The notes under the pieces: model-generated | Database searches by the model: none | Seen by the model: the letters and a program-made list of their open reading frames with translations, nothing else | What the model was told of the DNA's origin: nothing | Program-made: the position numbers and the translations under genes | Source: Belnapia sp. F-4-1 | Lineage (GTDB): Bacteria; Pseudomonadota; Alphaproteobacteria; Acetobacterales; Acetobacteraceae | NCBI RefSeq assembly: GCF_000802185.1 | Contig: NZ_KN676113.1 | Span: 2,308,808 to 2,372,807, forward strand | DNA: 64,000 nt | Direction of reading: 5' to 3' | Shown here: positions 46,736 through 56,052 of the stretch, one piece after another | Layout of the letters: each line of letters begins with the position of its first letter | Numbering within the stretch: position 1 is the first letter of the stretch

Positions 46736-47674
46736 ATGGCGCTGTTGATCTATGGGCTGGACATCGGTGAGGTCGGCAGCGCGCAAAGCTGGCGCGAAAC
46801 GCTCGCTGAGCTGCTGCCTGACATGGAGGTCCGCATCTTCCCAGATGTCGGGGACACGTCAGAGATCACTTATTTGACCTTCATGCACCCAGACCTCGAC
46901 GCGATCCCGCCGCTGCCGAATCTCAAGGCGATGTTTAGCCGCTCCGCCGGTGTCGAAGCCTTTGTCGACCAACCGAGAATGCCCAATGTGCCGCTTGGAA
47001 AGATCGAGCCGGCAGGCGGTGACCCGATGATGACAGAGTACGTGCTCATGCATGTGCTGCGTCTGCACCGCGAGATGCCCCTCTATGAGCAAGCGCAAGC
47101 CAGGCGCGAATGGCTGCGCCAACCCATCAAGCGGCCCGACGCGCGTCGCATTGGTTTTCTGGGCCTCGGGCTGATGGCACGAGCGCCGGCGCTAGTGCTG
47201 AAATCGCTTGGCTTTCCGGTCTCGGCCTGGGTGCGCAGCCCTAAGCCGGACGCCGAAGTCCCAATTTCCCACGGTCGGGGCCAGTTGGAAGTTTTCCTGC
47301 GACAGACCGATATCGCGGTCTGCCTTCTGCCACTGACTCGTGAGACCGAGGGTATACTCTGCGCAAGCACTTTCTCGCAGATGCCGCAGGGGGCGATGGT
47401 CATCAACCTTGGGCGTGGCAGACATGTCGTCGATGCCGACCTGGTTGCCGCACTGGATTCTGGGCAACTCAGCCATGCCGCGCTCGATGCGCTGTATCCC
47501 GAACCACTGCCGCCCGACAGTCCGTTATGGCTGCATCCGAAAGTGACCATAATGCCGCATGTCGCCCGGCGGCCGACGGTCCGCCAACTCGCCTCTGAGA
47601 TTGTGGCGAATATCACAAGCTTCGAAGCTGGCGGCGGCCTTCTGCAGGAAGTCGACAAGGTGATGGGGTACTGA
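46736..47674 (+). CDS. Glyoxylate/hydroxypyruvate reductase A-type D-2-hydroxyacid dehydrogenase
   Basis: A 312-residue NAD(P)H-dependent reductase of glyoxylate or hydroxypyruvate. The Rossmann loop reads GFLGLGLMA (usual GxGxxG with Ala in the last place). Catalytic residues are Arg228 in NLGRGRHVVD, Glu256 in ALYPEPLPP and His275 in IMPHVARRP, the order of the GhrA group. GAGGAGA lies a few bases before the ATG. Convergent with a serine hydrolase across a strong terminator hairpin. Confidence 0.88.
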   Translation: MALLIYGLDIGEVGSAQSWRETLAELLPDMEVRIFPDVGDTSEITYLTFMHPDLDAIPPLPNLKAMFSRSAGVEAFVDQPRMPNVPLGKIEPAGGDPMMTEYVLMHVLRLHREMPLYEQAQARREWLRQPIKRPDARRIGFLGLGLMARAPALVLKSLGFPVSAWVRSPKPDAEVPISHGRGQLEVFLRQTDIAVCLLPLTRETEGILCASTFSQMPQGAMVINLGRGRHVVDADLVAALDSGQLSHAALDALYPEPLPPDSPLWLHPKVTIMPHVARRPTVRQLASEIVANITSFEAGGGLLQEVDKVMGY

Positions 47675-47675
47675 A

Positions 47676-47702
47676 GAGGGCGGTGGGCCGGCCACCGCCC
47701 TC
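47676..47702. terminator. Bidirectional hairpin terminator
   Basis: A perfect 11-bp stem (47676-47686 with 47692-47702) with a GCCGG loop lies right after the ghrA-type stop and serves the convergent gene pair. It lacks a T-run on either side. Confidence 0.65.
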
Positions 47703-47806
47703 GCTACGTCTAATGCTCAGCTCGCCGCTCAACGTGAACATTCAATGCAGCATCACAGCAAGACCACGTATTAGCTACTCGGCCTGTAAGTCGCGGTCCG
47801 AAAGCC

Positions 47807-49051
47807 TCAATCTGCGATGGCGCCATAGACAAGCGCGTTGAGCACGCGGCGGTAGTGCTGCCGTATCAGCCCAGGCGTGCTCGCCATAAATACCACGGCA
47901 AGATCTTCCTTTGGATCGACCCACATGGCAGTGCCATAAGCGCCATTCCAGGTGAACATCCCAGGGCTACCGAGCACATCCGAACCGCCCTCACGCCGCA
48001 CTGCCACGGTGACCCCAAAGCCGAAGTTTGTCAGGTGAGGCTCGGTTGTTGGTACACGGTTGGCGATCTCCGAATGAAGGTGATCGCGCGTCATCTCCTC
48101 AACGCTCTTGCGCGAAAGCACCCTCCTGCCCTCGAGGGTGCCGCCGTTCAGCAGCATCTGTGCGAAACGAATATAGTCAGCTGCTGTCGAGACGGCCTGA
48201 CCGCCGCCGCCCTCAAAGCCTGACGCGACAAGGCCGACCCGCATCTCCTGCGGTTGGCCGGTCAGCGGGTCTGTTGGCAGCGGCGTAGCGTACCGGCTGC
48301 GCTGGCCTTCGGGCACTACAAAGCCTGTGTCCTGCATCCCGAGCGGCCTTAGAATACGGTCGGCCATTGCTTCGCCGAGCGACTTGTCGGTGCGCTCCTC
48401 GATCACGAGGCCCAGCACGTCGATGGAGAGGCCGTACTCCCAATACGTACCGGGTTGGTGCAATAGCGGGAGCTTCGCCATGGCGGCAATGAAGTCCGAG
48501 CCGCTCATCCGCGCGTAGCCGCCCAGGGTGCGTTGCCAAAGCTGATGGGCCGCGGTGTTGCCGCGGTTGCCGTACACGATTCCCGATGTATGACGGGCGA
48601 GATCGATCAACCGGATCGGGCGCTCGGCGGGCACAGTCTTTTCGGGATTGCCGTCAGCGGCCACTCTCATGCTGCCCAGAGCTGGGAAGAACCGGCTGAC
48701 AGGGTCGTTCAGCGAGAGGCGGCCTTCCTCCAGCACCGACATCAGCGTGGCCCCGGTCAACACCTTGGTCATGCTGGCGATTGGGAAGATGGCATCCCGC
48801 GGCATCGTTCGCGTACGGTTACCATCCTGAAACCCGAAGGCCTCATAGTAGGCTAGCTTGCCACGGCGAGCGATGGCGACAACGGCGCCTGGCATTCGCC
48901 CTTCGCGCACTTCTGTCTCAATCGTGGTGCCAATGCGGGCCAGCCGTTCGGGTGAAAGGCCGACGCTGTCCGGCGGCACAAGGGGCAGCGGGTCGGCTGC
49001 AAGCGCCGGCAGGCTAAATAGCATCAACGTTGCAAAAAGTAGTTTGTTCAT
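47807..49051 (-). CDS. Serine hydrolase, beta-lactamase/esterase (class C-like) family
   Basis: A 414-residue periplasmic hydrolase. The signal peptide MNKLLFATLMLFSLPALAA ends near residue 19. The nucleophile is in IASMTKVLTG (S93, K96 of SxxK), and the second motif is YGLS in TYWEYGLS rather than YxN. NGAYGTAMWVDP occupies the place of the third motif. It resembles EstB-type esterases and penicillin-binding-protein-like hydrolases more than true AmpC, so antibiotic resistance should not be assumed. Confidence 0.87.
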   Translation of the reverse strand: MNKLLFATLMLFSLPALAADPLPLVPPDSVGLSPERLARIGTTIETEVREGRMPGAVVAIARRGKLAYYEAFGFQDGNRTRTMPRDAIFPIASMTKVLTGATLMSVLEEGRLSLNDPVSRFFPALGSMRVAADGNPEKTVPAERPIRLIDLARHTSGIVYGNRGNTAAHQLWQRTLGGYARMSGSDFIAAMAKLPLLHQPGTYWEYGLSIDVLGLVIEERTDKSLGEAMADRILRPLGMQDTGFVVPEGQRSRYATPLPTDPLTGQPQEMRVGLVASGFEGGGGQAVSTAADYIRFAQMLLNGGTLEGRRVLSRKSVEEMTRDHLHSEIANRVPTTEPHLTNFGFGVTVAVRREGGSDVLGSPGMFTWNGAYGTAMWVDPKEDLAVVFMASTPGLIRQHYRRVLNALVYGAIAD

Positions 49052-49237
49052 GAATTCATTCCCTCCAGCAGAAAGCGTAGCCCGCCATCTATGAGGATTC
49101 TACGTCTCTCACTGGCCGCGGTGGAGGATTGCGAAAGCTAGCGGCGATAATGCTCGGGCGCTCACCTGCTGTGCTTCCAGCGCGAGCCCGCTCTGGCCCC
49201 GTTCGGGGTCGAGACCCGATATAGCCCAGTTGCGAGC

Positions 49238-50035
49238 TTAGCAGCGCCGTGCAGCGTCGGCCGCATCAGCCTGCCTCCGGATGCGGTAGACGGTGTAGCT
49301 GCCCTTGGCGCCCTCCTTGCCGGGGCCAACCTGTCGGACCCGCTTGGCTGCTTCGACCGCGAGGCCCTGACGCTTCTTTAGCCCGGCGAAGAAGCCGCGA
49401 ACCGTGTGGGCTTGCCATCCGGTGGCTTCGGCGATCTGGGTAACGGTGGCGCCTTCCGGCCGGCGCAGCATGACGAGCACCTGCTGCTGCTTGGTGCTCT
49501 CACGCGGCTTGCGAGGTTGGGCAGGATCGCGCGCCGTCCGGGTGAGCTTGCCGGCGAGGGCGGCCCGCAACGCGGCGACCGCATCGGGAAGGTGCACCTC
49601 TCGGGCCTCCGCATTGTTCCAGGCGGCCAGCACGGCCTCCGCTGCGGCGCGTAGCCCCTGCCGGGTCGGGAGCGCTGGAGAGGCCTCAGTGGGTGCAGCG
49701 AGCGGCTCCTGGGCGGGCAGAGCGGTCTTTTGCGCCTTAAGCGTGTCTGGGGCCGTCGTAAGGGCTTCTGCCGAGGTGCCCCCGTGGACGGTCCCGACAG
49801 CAGCGCGCAGCCCCGCTTTGGCCAAGCGGTAGTGTGCCGAGACGCTGTTCACCTTCCAGGTCATGTTCTCATCCGGCGCCTTCATCGCTGCCGGCTCGAT
49901 AAAGCCTTTGGCGAGGAGGCTCCGGCGGATGGCGTCGCGCGGCGCCGGTGCGAGCCGGGCCGGCGGGGTCACGAGGTGCTGCGGGTGCTGTAGCGCGGCA
50001 GCGAGGATCGCAGCTTGCGTTGGGGTAGGCATCAT
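49238..50035 (-). CDS. DUF3489 domain-containing protein (intact copy)
   Basis: A 265-residue protein whose C-terminal part is DUF3489: RESTKQQQVLVMLRRPEGATV, IAEATGWQAHTVRGFFAGLKKRQGL, then a basic end. The pattern is a winged helix-turn-helix. The N-terminal 170 residues are Ala/Pro-rich with a small helical start (QAAILAAALQHPQHLVTPP). These proteins are common in alphaproteobacterial mobile regions near DUF2924 and recombinase genes; function is unknown, DNA binding likely. A second, decayed copy lies at 51.8-52.5 kb, and the two share a leader. Confidence 0.85.
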   Translation of the reverse strand: MMPTPTQAAILAAALQHPQHLVTPPARLAPAPRDAIRRSLLAKGFIEPAAMKAPDENMTWKVNSVSAHYRLAKAGLRAAVGTVHGGTSAEALTTAPDTLKAQKTALPAQEPLAAPTEASPALPTRQGLRAAAEAVLAAWNNAEAREVHLPDAVAALRAALAGKLTRTARDPAQPRKPRESTKQQQVLVMLRRPEGATVTQIAEATGWQAHTVRGFFAGLKKRQGLAVEAAKRVRQVGPGKEGAKGSYTVYRIRRQADAADAARRC

Positions 50036-50046
50036 GGCGGGCTCCT

Positions 50047-50079
50047 GGTCAGCCGGGTGCTACTGCCCAAGGCCCCGCC
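50047..50079 (-). promoter_or_regulatory. Conserved leader of DUF3489 gene, copy A
   Basis: On the mRNA strand this 33-base block reads GGCGGGGC, CTTGGGCA, then GTAGCACCCGGCTGA, ending 11 bases before the start codon. The same block, with three differences, precedes the other DUF3489 gene at 52503-52535. A G-rich arm GCGGGGC can pair with GCCCCG a little upstream. Conservation outside the coding region, although the coding sequences have diverged much more, suggests a functional RNA or operator. Confidence 0.55.
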
Positions 50080-50336
50080 TCAAGGGTGGTCGGGGCAACG
50101 CGCTGGCGATCACCCTCTGCGCGCGTGCCACACTTCGCTCAACGTCAGCGCGGAGGGAAGCAGAGAAGCGCTGGCTCAGCCAACAATGCGTTTGCCAATC
50201 CGGCATCGTTGGCCAAACGGGCCAATCAGTCGTCCTATCGGTCGCCTGGGGGTAATCTTGTTGCTGGATGGCAGCGCAAGTAGGACACTGCGTCCAGTGA
50301 TACTGCTCACCAGCGGTCAGTCAAAAAGGAAAGTCG

Positions 50337-51734
50337 ATGACGGGCACCGCCGTGACCACAGACACCCAATCTCCAACTGCCTCGGAGCCGAGCCTCCACA
50401 GGGTCATAGGGCCATGGCTACTCCTGCTCTTTATCGTAGGGGATATTCTTGGCACCGGCATATATGCCCTGACAGGCCAGGTGGCGCGGCAGGTCGGTGG
50501 TATCGTCTGGCTTCCCTTCCTTGCCGCATTTGTCGTCGCGCTGATTACTGCGTTCAGCTACCTCGAGCTGGTTACCAAATATCCCAAGGCGGCAGGCGCC
50601 GCTCTATACACCCACAAGGCTTTTGGCATTCATTTCGTCACGTTTATCGTCGCTTTTGCGGTGATGTGCTCTGGCATCACTTCAGCCTCAACAGCTTCGC
50701 GCGCTTTCGCTGCCAATATGTCAAACGTCTTCGGCCTAAGTCTCTCGAGCGGTGCCGGCATTACACTGCTTGGGCTAGGCTTCATGGCCCTTGTAGCGGT
50801 CGTCAATTTTCGCGGTGTTGGTGAGAGCGTCAAAGCAAATGTTGTTCTCACCTGCGTGGAGCTTAGTGGTCTGCTCATCATCATTGTGATCGGCTTTTGG
50901 GCGATCGGGTCCGGCCAAGGCGATGTGGCACGTGTCGTGCAGTCTAAAAGTGGCGACACCGGGATGTTTTGGCCGGTTGTGGCAGGCACTACACTCGCTT
51001 TTTTTGCTATGGTTGGCTTTGAAGACGCAGTCAACATGGCCGAAGAGTGTAAGGATCCCGTTCGTCATTTTCCAAAGGTACTGCTTACCGGCCTTACTAT
51101 CACGGCGCTGATTTATGTGCTTGTGTCAGTCTCGGCAATCACCCTGGTTTCCCCTGAGCGGCTTGGTGAAGGCGAGACGCCACTCCTCCAGGTGGTTGCG
51201 GCAGGCGCGCCGAGCTTTCCACTCTGGATCTTCGGCATTATTACGATGTTCGCGGTGGCAAATAGCGCACTGATCAATATGCTAATGGCAAGTCGTTTGA
51301 TTTACGGCATGAGCCGTGAGCATGTGCTGCCTTCGGTGCTTGGTAAGGTGCACCCAACGCGGCGCACCCCTTACATTGCCATTGCGTTTACGACGTGTCT
51401 TAGCTTCGGCCTTATTATTTTCGTCGGTGAGGTGCCGGCGCTCGGTGGAACTACAGCACTGCTTCTGCTCTGCGTTTTTACGGTGGTCAATGTCGCCGTG
51501 CTAGTACTTCGCCGGGATGCGGTCGATGGAAAGCATTTCACGACGCCGACATTTTTGCCAGTGTTAGGTGCAGCGTCATGTGCGTTTCTTGCTGGTCCCT
51601 GGACAGGGCGCGATCCCGTGCAATATCGCGTGGCCGGTATCCTACTTGCCATAGGTGTCGTGCTTTGGTTCGTCACCATGCTAGTCAACCGTTCCGTCAG
51701 CACAAAGCCGGCGATCTGCTCTCCAACTGAGTAG
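50337..51734 (+). CDS. APC-family amino acid permease
   Basis: A 465-residue permease with about 12 hydrophobic segments. It begins with GDILGTGIYALTGQVA, the unwound first segment of the APC fold, and has GFEDAVNMAEECKDP, the cytoplasmic loop motif after segment six. The second half includes MSREHVLPSVLGKVHPTRRTPY, usual in amino-acid and polyamine exchangers. AAAGGAAAG precedes the ATG. It is placed between the two DUF3489 genes and has ended up truncating one of them. Substrate unknown. Confidence 0.9.
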   Translation: MTGTAVTTDTQSPTASEPSLHRVIGPWLLLLFIVGDILGTGIYALTGQVARQVGGIVWLPFLAAFVVALITAFSYLELVTKYPKAAGAALYTHKAFGIHFVTFIVAFAVMCSGITSASTASRAFAANMSNVFGLSLSSGAGITLLGLGFMALVAVVNFRGVGESVKANVVLTCVELSGLLIIIVIGFWAIGSGQGDVARVVQSKSGDTGMFWPVVAGTTLAFFAMVGFEDAVNMAEECKDPVRHFPKVLLTGLTITALIYVLVSVSAITLVSPERLGEGETPLLQVVAAGAPSFPLWIFGIITMFAVANSALINMLMASRLIYGMSREHVLPSVLGKVHPTRRTPYIAIAFTTCLSFGLIIFVGEVPALGGTTALLLLCVFTVVNVAVLVLRRDAVDGKHFTTPTFLPVLGAASCAFLAGPWTGRDPVQYRVAGILLAIGVVLWFVTMLVNRSVSTKPAICSPTE

Positions 51735-51794
51735 TGGCATGGTTGGGTGACTTGCTCGTACCAACAGATCCTTCGCGCAGAGGGTCTGGTAACG

Positions 51795-52477
51795 ATTCTT
51801 TGGCGATGCTTCAGGTCAGCACGGAAGCCCGCACCGTGTGGGCCTGCCACCCCCTGGGCCTCGGCGATCTGGGCGACCGTCGCGCCTTCCGGCCGGCGCA
51901 GCATAGCGAGCTCCTGCTGCTGTTTGGTGCCCTCGCGCGGCTTGCGCGGGCCGACGGTATGGGATGTCGGGGTGGGTTTCTCCAGGATGGTGCGGAGTGC
52001 GGCGATGGCTGCCGGCAAATCCGTACGCTCGCTAGCTCCGTCGTCCCAAGCTGCCAAGACACGGCGGGCGGCATCGCGCAGATTAGGGTGCAGGGCGGGC
52101 GCCTCGGCGCTGGCAGGCAGTTCCAGGGGCTCCAGAGCCGTAGGCGCCGCCAGTGGTGCGCTATCAGCCTCCTGGGACACGTTGTAATGGGCAGCATCGG
52201 TGTTGGGCCGCGTCGCGATAGCATTCGGCGCGGTGCCGATGGCTGCCAGGCCCGCCTCAGTGATGCGCGGCATGAGCTGGATGCCATCCTGCTGCTGCCA
52301 GTGCGGGCCGGTGAGGTCGTCAGGCGCCGCGCACTGCTCAACGTAGCCCTGCTTGAGCAGGCTGTTCAGCACCGACCGGCAGGCGGCGACGGGCAGCTTA
52401 TCTGGCGGCGCGGCGACGCGAAGCGGGTGCTGGGTGGCCTTGGAGAGGATGCTGCGGGCAGTGTCGGAGAGGGCCAT
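51795..52477 (-). pseudogene. DUF3489 gene, decayed copy
   Basis: From the ATG at 52477 the frame is good for about 200 codons (SDTARSILSKATQHPLRVAAP; REGTKQQQELAMLRRPEGATV). An extra G in a G-run then shifts the frame within the GWQAHTVR motif, and further small changes follow. The last helix and the normal C-terminus are gone; the sequence runs into the permease 3' flank. The DNA-binding motif is therefore broken. Confidence 0.8.
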
Positions 52478-52502
52478 CAAAGGGTTTCAGGGTTCGGCAC
52501 CC

Positions 52503-52535
52503 GATCAGCCGGGTGCTACCGCCCAGAGCCCCGCC
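52503..52535 (-). promoter_or_regulatory. Conserved leader of DUF3489 gene, copy B
   Basis: The same 33-base block as at 50047-50079, 25 bases before the pseudogene start. Here GCACCCG and CGGGTGC make a seven-base stem with a six-base GCTGAT loop (about 52497-52516), a variant of the structure in copy A. The remaining bases up to the HU gene at 52819 hold no gene and nothing else I recognise. Confidence 0.5.
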
Positions 52536-52818
52536 GAGAAGCCGGTCGGGGCGGTGCGCCCACAGTTATCACGGCGCGTGACCGACCATTCGCTCTAAAG
52601 GCTAACCGAGTGAAGCGAGTAATGTGATCAGCTACCGATGTCCGATTGCTGCGTGTCTGTCCTTGGTGTGCGCCGCCCTTGAGGCCAGGCTAACCATATT
52701 GCGTTTGCTTGGAGCCGCTCCCCAGGTGTCTGTCAGAGGCTCCCAGACGGCGCGCAGATTCTCGTGACAAGCTCGATCCATTCGCCTAAAGGGCTCTGCT
52801 TCGCAAGGATTCGCGTTC

Positions 52819-53130
52819 ATGTCTAAGAAGTTCCTCACTGACGTCATCGTCCAGTCAACCGAAATGCCGGCGGTGGCAGCCAACCAGTTGGCGGCAGACC
52901 TCATCGCGGCGATCAAGACCGAGATTGTCGGAACTGGGCGCTTCACTCTGCCGGACTTTGGTGCCTTCGTTGCCCGTGAAACCCCGAAGCGCACCGCCCT
53001 GAACCCGCGCACGGGTGAGAAGGTTGCGGTCAAGGCGGGCGCGACCGTTAAGTTCAAAGCCAGCCCTGCCCTCAAGGAGGCCGCCTTCGCCGGGCTGAAA
53101 AAGGCGAAGCGAAAAGCCAAAAAAGGCTAA
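52819..53130 (+). CDS. HU-family DNA-binding protein with Lys-rich tail
   Basis: A 103-residue nucleoid protein. The two N-terminal helices (KKFLTDVIVQSTEMPAVAANQ) and TLPDFGAFVARETPKRTALNPRTGEKV, the arm with the DNA-intercalating Pro, are typical of HU. The C-terminus adds a basic tail, LKKAKRKAKKG, not found in standard HU of about 90 residues. The tail resembles Lys-rich extensions that tighten DNA binding. It is convergent with the RlpA-like gene, 15 bases apart. Confidence 0.9.
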   Translation: MSKKFLTDVIVQSTEMPAVAANQLAADLIAAIKTEIVGTGRFTLPDFGAFVARETPKRTALNPRTGEKVAVKAGATVKFKASPALKEAAFAGLKKAKRKAKKG

Positions 53131-53145
53131 CACCAGAGGTCCGGC

Positions 53146-53739
53146 CTAGTGCCGCCGCCCCTGATGAGGTGACCTGACGGCCCCGGATCGCACACTCCCG
53201 TCAGGTTGTGGCACCGCGACTGGCTCCACCATGACCGGCGCAACACCGTCCTCCCGCATACGCAGGTCATCAGCCGCCTTTGGAGCAACATCGATAATCC
53301 TGCCCGGGACGTAGGGACCCCGATCCTCGATCCTGACCGTTGTCTGCTGCTGGTTCCGCAGGTTCTTAACTCGGGCGACAGTGCCGAGCGGCAAGCGCCG
53401 GCTCGCAGCAATGTTCGAGTTCGGATTGAACCTTTGACCATTGGCCATCTTCCGGCCGTTGAACTCCCGCCCATAATAGGACGCTCGCCCACGCTGAGGC
53501 CGTCCGGAATGATCAATGATCTCCCGGCCGGGTGTTATCCGTGCCCGAGACCTGCGGTGGTGACGACCGGATGAGTTCTGGGCCTGGCGGCCATTCCGCT
53601 GCATCGACTGGCTCTGCGTGGGAGATCTAGCCCCAGCGTGCACCGAAACACTACGTGGGCGCTCTTCTGCAGCCTCGGCCAGCGATACCCCCAAGCACCC
53701 GAGCAGCACGCAGATCACCAATGTACTAAGATATTTCAT
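53146..53739 (-). CDS. RlpA-like septal ring lytic transglycosylase domain protein
   Basis: A 197-residue exported protein. A signal peptide (MKYLSTLVICVLLGCLGVSL) is followed by a basic, low-complexity region (about 35-85), then the RlpA double-psi beta barrel: GRASYYGREFNGRKMANG, ASRRLPLGTVARVKNL and VRIEDRGPYVPGRIID, with the catalytic Asp. RlpA trims denuded glycan strands at the division site. The SPOR domain that targets RlpA to the septum is absent, so it is a short form. The start at 53739 fits the signal peptide; upstream codons do not. Confidence 0.87.
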   Translation of the reverse strand: MKYLSTLVICVLLGCLGVSLAEAAEERPRSVSVHAGARSPTQSQSMQRNGRQAQNSSGRHHRRSRARITPGREIIDHSGRPQRGRASYYGREFNGRKMANGQRFNPNSNIAASRRLPLGTVARVKNLRNQQQTTVRIEDRGPYVPGRIIDVAPKAADDLRMREDGVAPVMVEPVAVPQPDGSVRSGAVRSPHQGRRH

Positions 53740-53984
53740 CGACCAGTCCCCCGACCGATCAGACGCGCGGTGCCTGACCAGGTTCAACATGCTCCTGCGA
53801 GAGACCGACGTTGCCATACGGTCGCTCATCCAGCAGGTGACGCAACGGGAGGTTCTGGCGGCAGAGATCTGCAACCCGGACCCGACAATACGGTCCGGAT
53901 GATGGCACGCGTGAGCGGCAGTTCGCAGCTGCCAGACCTATGGGTCGTTCCAGCTGAAGACCTCGGAACCAAGCAAAGCGGCTG

Positions 53985-54647
53985 TCATCGCCGCTGCACT
54001 ATGGCATCGGCCCATCGCTTCTCGACCCGATCAGGACGCACATCGTCCGACGTCCAGCTTTCCAACAGCTCGACCGGCAAACCTACGAGCGCGGCTTGGA
54101 GCGTCTCCGCAGTATGGTCTGTGAAGTTCCGCCCACCGGCGCCCCGCTCACCTCGGCCCAGTTTGAACGACATGTACCACGCACCGCGCGGCCGGAGCGC
54201 CGACGCAAGGCATGCGGCGACACCGGGGAATTTCACGGCCGGGACATGCAGCAGCGATGCGCAGGCCCAGATTCCGTCAAACTCGGCCAGCCAAGCGACG
54301 TCTTCGAAGCGCATGTGCCGGACCTCCGCCCGATTGCCGAGGCGCTCTCGCGCCAGTCGCACCATCTGGACCGACGCGTCGAAGGCCACCACCGCGTATC
54401 CGCGCTCCACAAAGGCAAGCGCATCGCGCCCGACACCACAGCCCGCGTCCAGGATCCGCCCGCCGGGCGGCAGGTGCCGAAGGAACCGATCGTACAGCGC
54501 TGACATGTCGAGATCTGCGGTGTCAGCTGCGAAGTGTGCGGCGTTGCGGTCGTAGTAGCCGATTGTATCGGCGCTTGGATCAGGTATTGCCTGCACCTCC
54601 GGCTGTCTCGTTGGGCGTGCTAGGCAAGCAATGCGGCCTTTAGACAC
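53985..54647 (-). CDS. Class I SAM-dependent methyltransferase
   Basis: A 220-residue methyltransferase. SAM motif I is RILDAGCGVGRDALAFVERGY (about 63-83), motif II VVAFDASVQMVRLA, and HMRFEDV and FDGIWACASLLHVP follow in order. The start is a GTG with a G-rich upstream run. It is distantly like tellurite-resistance TehB and UbiE-type enzymes; the substrate is not apparent. It lies 12 bases after the broken HNH gene on the same strand, so co-transcription is possible. Confidence 0.82.
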   Translation of the reverse strand: MSKGRIACLARPTRQPEVQAIPDPSADTIGYYDRNAAHFAADTADLDMSALYDRFLRHLPPGGRILDAGCGVGRDALAFVERGYAVVAFDASVQMVRLARERLGNRAEVRHMRFEDVAWLAEFDGIWACASLLHVPAVKFPGVAACLASALRPRGAWYMSFKLGRGERGAGGRNFTDHTAETLQAALVGLPVELLESWTSDDVRPDRVEKRWADAIVQRR

Positions 54648-54659
54648 GCCCCCCCCGCT

Positions 54660-55713
54660 TCATCTTGGCCTTCCGTTGTTCAGCACCGTGACCAAACGCC
54701 GGAAGAAGGGATCGATCTCCGGATCGTAGGAGGACGAGCAGCCCCAGTAATCGGTACCGAGGATCAGCTTCACCTGGTCGTAGTGCTTCATGAGGGCGGC
54801 GCCGCGGGCACGAGCACTGCCGCCCAGCGCCGAGGCGATGCGGGCCTTCCAGGGATGATTGCTGCCCATGATGTTCTCGTTCCTCGCAATCAGCTTCCGC
54901 ATGTAATGCGGACCGATGAGGCGGTCCTGCTTCAGGCCATTACAGAGACCGTGGGCGAGGACGAGGTTCCAGATCTCATCGTGCTGCATTACTTGACGCG
55001 GTAGGACGTGGTCCACATGGATGTCGCCCTGCGCCATTGGCTCGCCACAGTAGAAGCAGGCGTTGCCCTGGTAGCCCTGCAGAAATGGGATGTTGGAGGT
55101 TAGGCCCCTGCGCTTATAGCCCTGGGACAGGTAGATGAGCCGCAGGTCATTGGCCAAGTCGTAGTTCTCATGACGTATGGTGAAGGCGCCCTCGAGCAGT
55201 GACCAGCGCGCGTCCAGCTCCTCCTCCAACTCGGTGCGGCTGGAGGCCGCGACCGCGTGTAGCGCATCAGTCAGTTCAAGCGTGCGGTTGAAATCGAACC
55301 GATAGAAGGTTCCCGAGAACGTCGCGTCGCCGCCAAGGTTGTGAAAACGATAAATGACATTATCGAACGCCGTGAGGCCGGTCTCCCCTTACCGCTTGGT
55401 CGAGCGACAACTTGCCTACCTGCATGTCGGCGACGATGCGCTCCATTTTGGTGCGCCGCGCTGGGTTGGACTGTTGCGGCATGGGGTCGCCTGCTGCCAA
55501 CCGCTGTAGATATTGTTGCAGGAATTCGTGCGAGAGGACCTCCCAGGGAACCGTGGTGTAACCCCGTTCGGATAGGCTCAGCAGGGTCCTGCCGAGGGCA
55601 ATTTTGTACGTGGCTTGATTCAGGCCGTAGAGGATCAGCGCCTTCCACTGATCCTGTTCACTGAAGTCCTGTATGTCGTTGAAGAGGCCCAACCCGGCTC
55701 GATGAGCGAGCAA
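54660..55713 (-). pseudogene. HNH endonuclease gene with a frameshift
   Basis: The upper part (from about 55713, TTG or a nearby start) reads DQWKALILYGLNQATYKIAL and runs to a stop at 55360. The same protein continues in another frame, AFDNVIYRFHNLGG through EEELDARWSLLEGAF, to a standard HNH core (CFYCGEP, HVDHVLPRQVM, WNLVLAHGLCN) and a stop at 54660. One base gained or lost near 55380-55392 separates the two. Repaired, it would have about 350 residues. Either a true pseudogene or a read error. Confidence 0.8.
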
Positions 55714-56052
55714 TTTCTCACCTTGGCGCTGTGGCGCAACTGCTCCGCGCTATATGTCTCGGCGGACTGCAATTTAAGGGCGGCTGCGGCGCGGAGAACC
55801 TGATCGCCAGACACCAGCACGGCGGGCCGCCTGCTGGTATCGGATTGGAAACAGCTGGGGCCGTGTTTCACGCAGGAGCAGGGTTCCGTGACGGGCCGCC
55901 AGCAACGTGCAATACGTTCCTGTGTCACCCTCCAGTTGCTGCTGATTGCGGCAGTGCTCTGATTGCGCTGTACCGGGCGGGGGTCCTCGTACAGCATATT
56001 TGTTGCTGTTTGGGCCAGGCAATGGGAACTGCTTTAGATGAGGACCGCAGCA
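55714..56052. other. Intergenic stretch between the HNH and CarD-like genes
   Basis: No gene with a credible start was found; frames on both strands lack family features. The right part presumably carries the promoter of the CarD-like gene. Confidence 0.4.

Noticed and set aside
47807..49051. Serine hydrolase as an antibiotic-resistance beta-lactamase
   Set aside because: SxxK is present but the YxN motif is YGL and the overall pattern fits esterase-type members, so resistance is not supported.
51734..52627. 297-codon plus-strand frame opposite the decayed DUF3489 gene
   Set aside because: Antisense shadow; the minus strand matches the intact DUF3489 protein.
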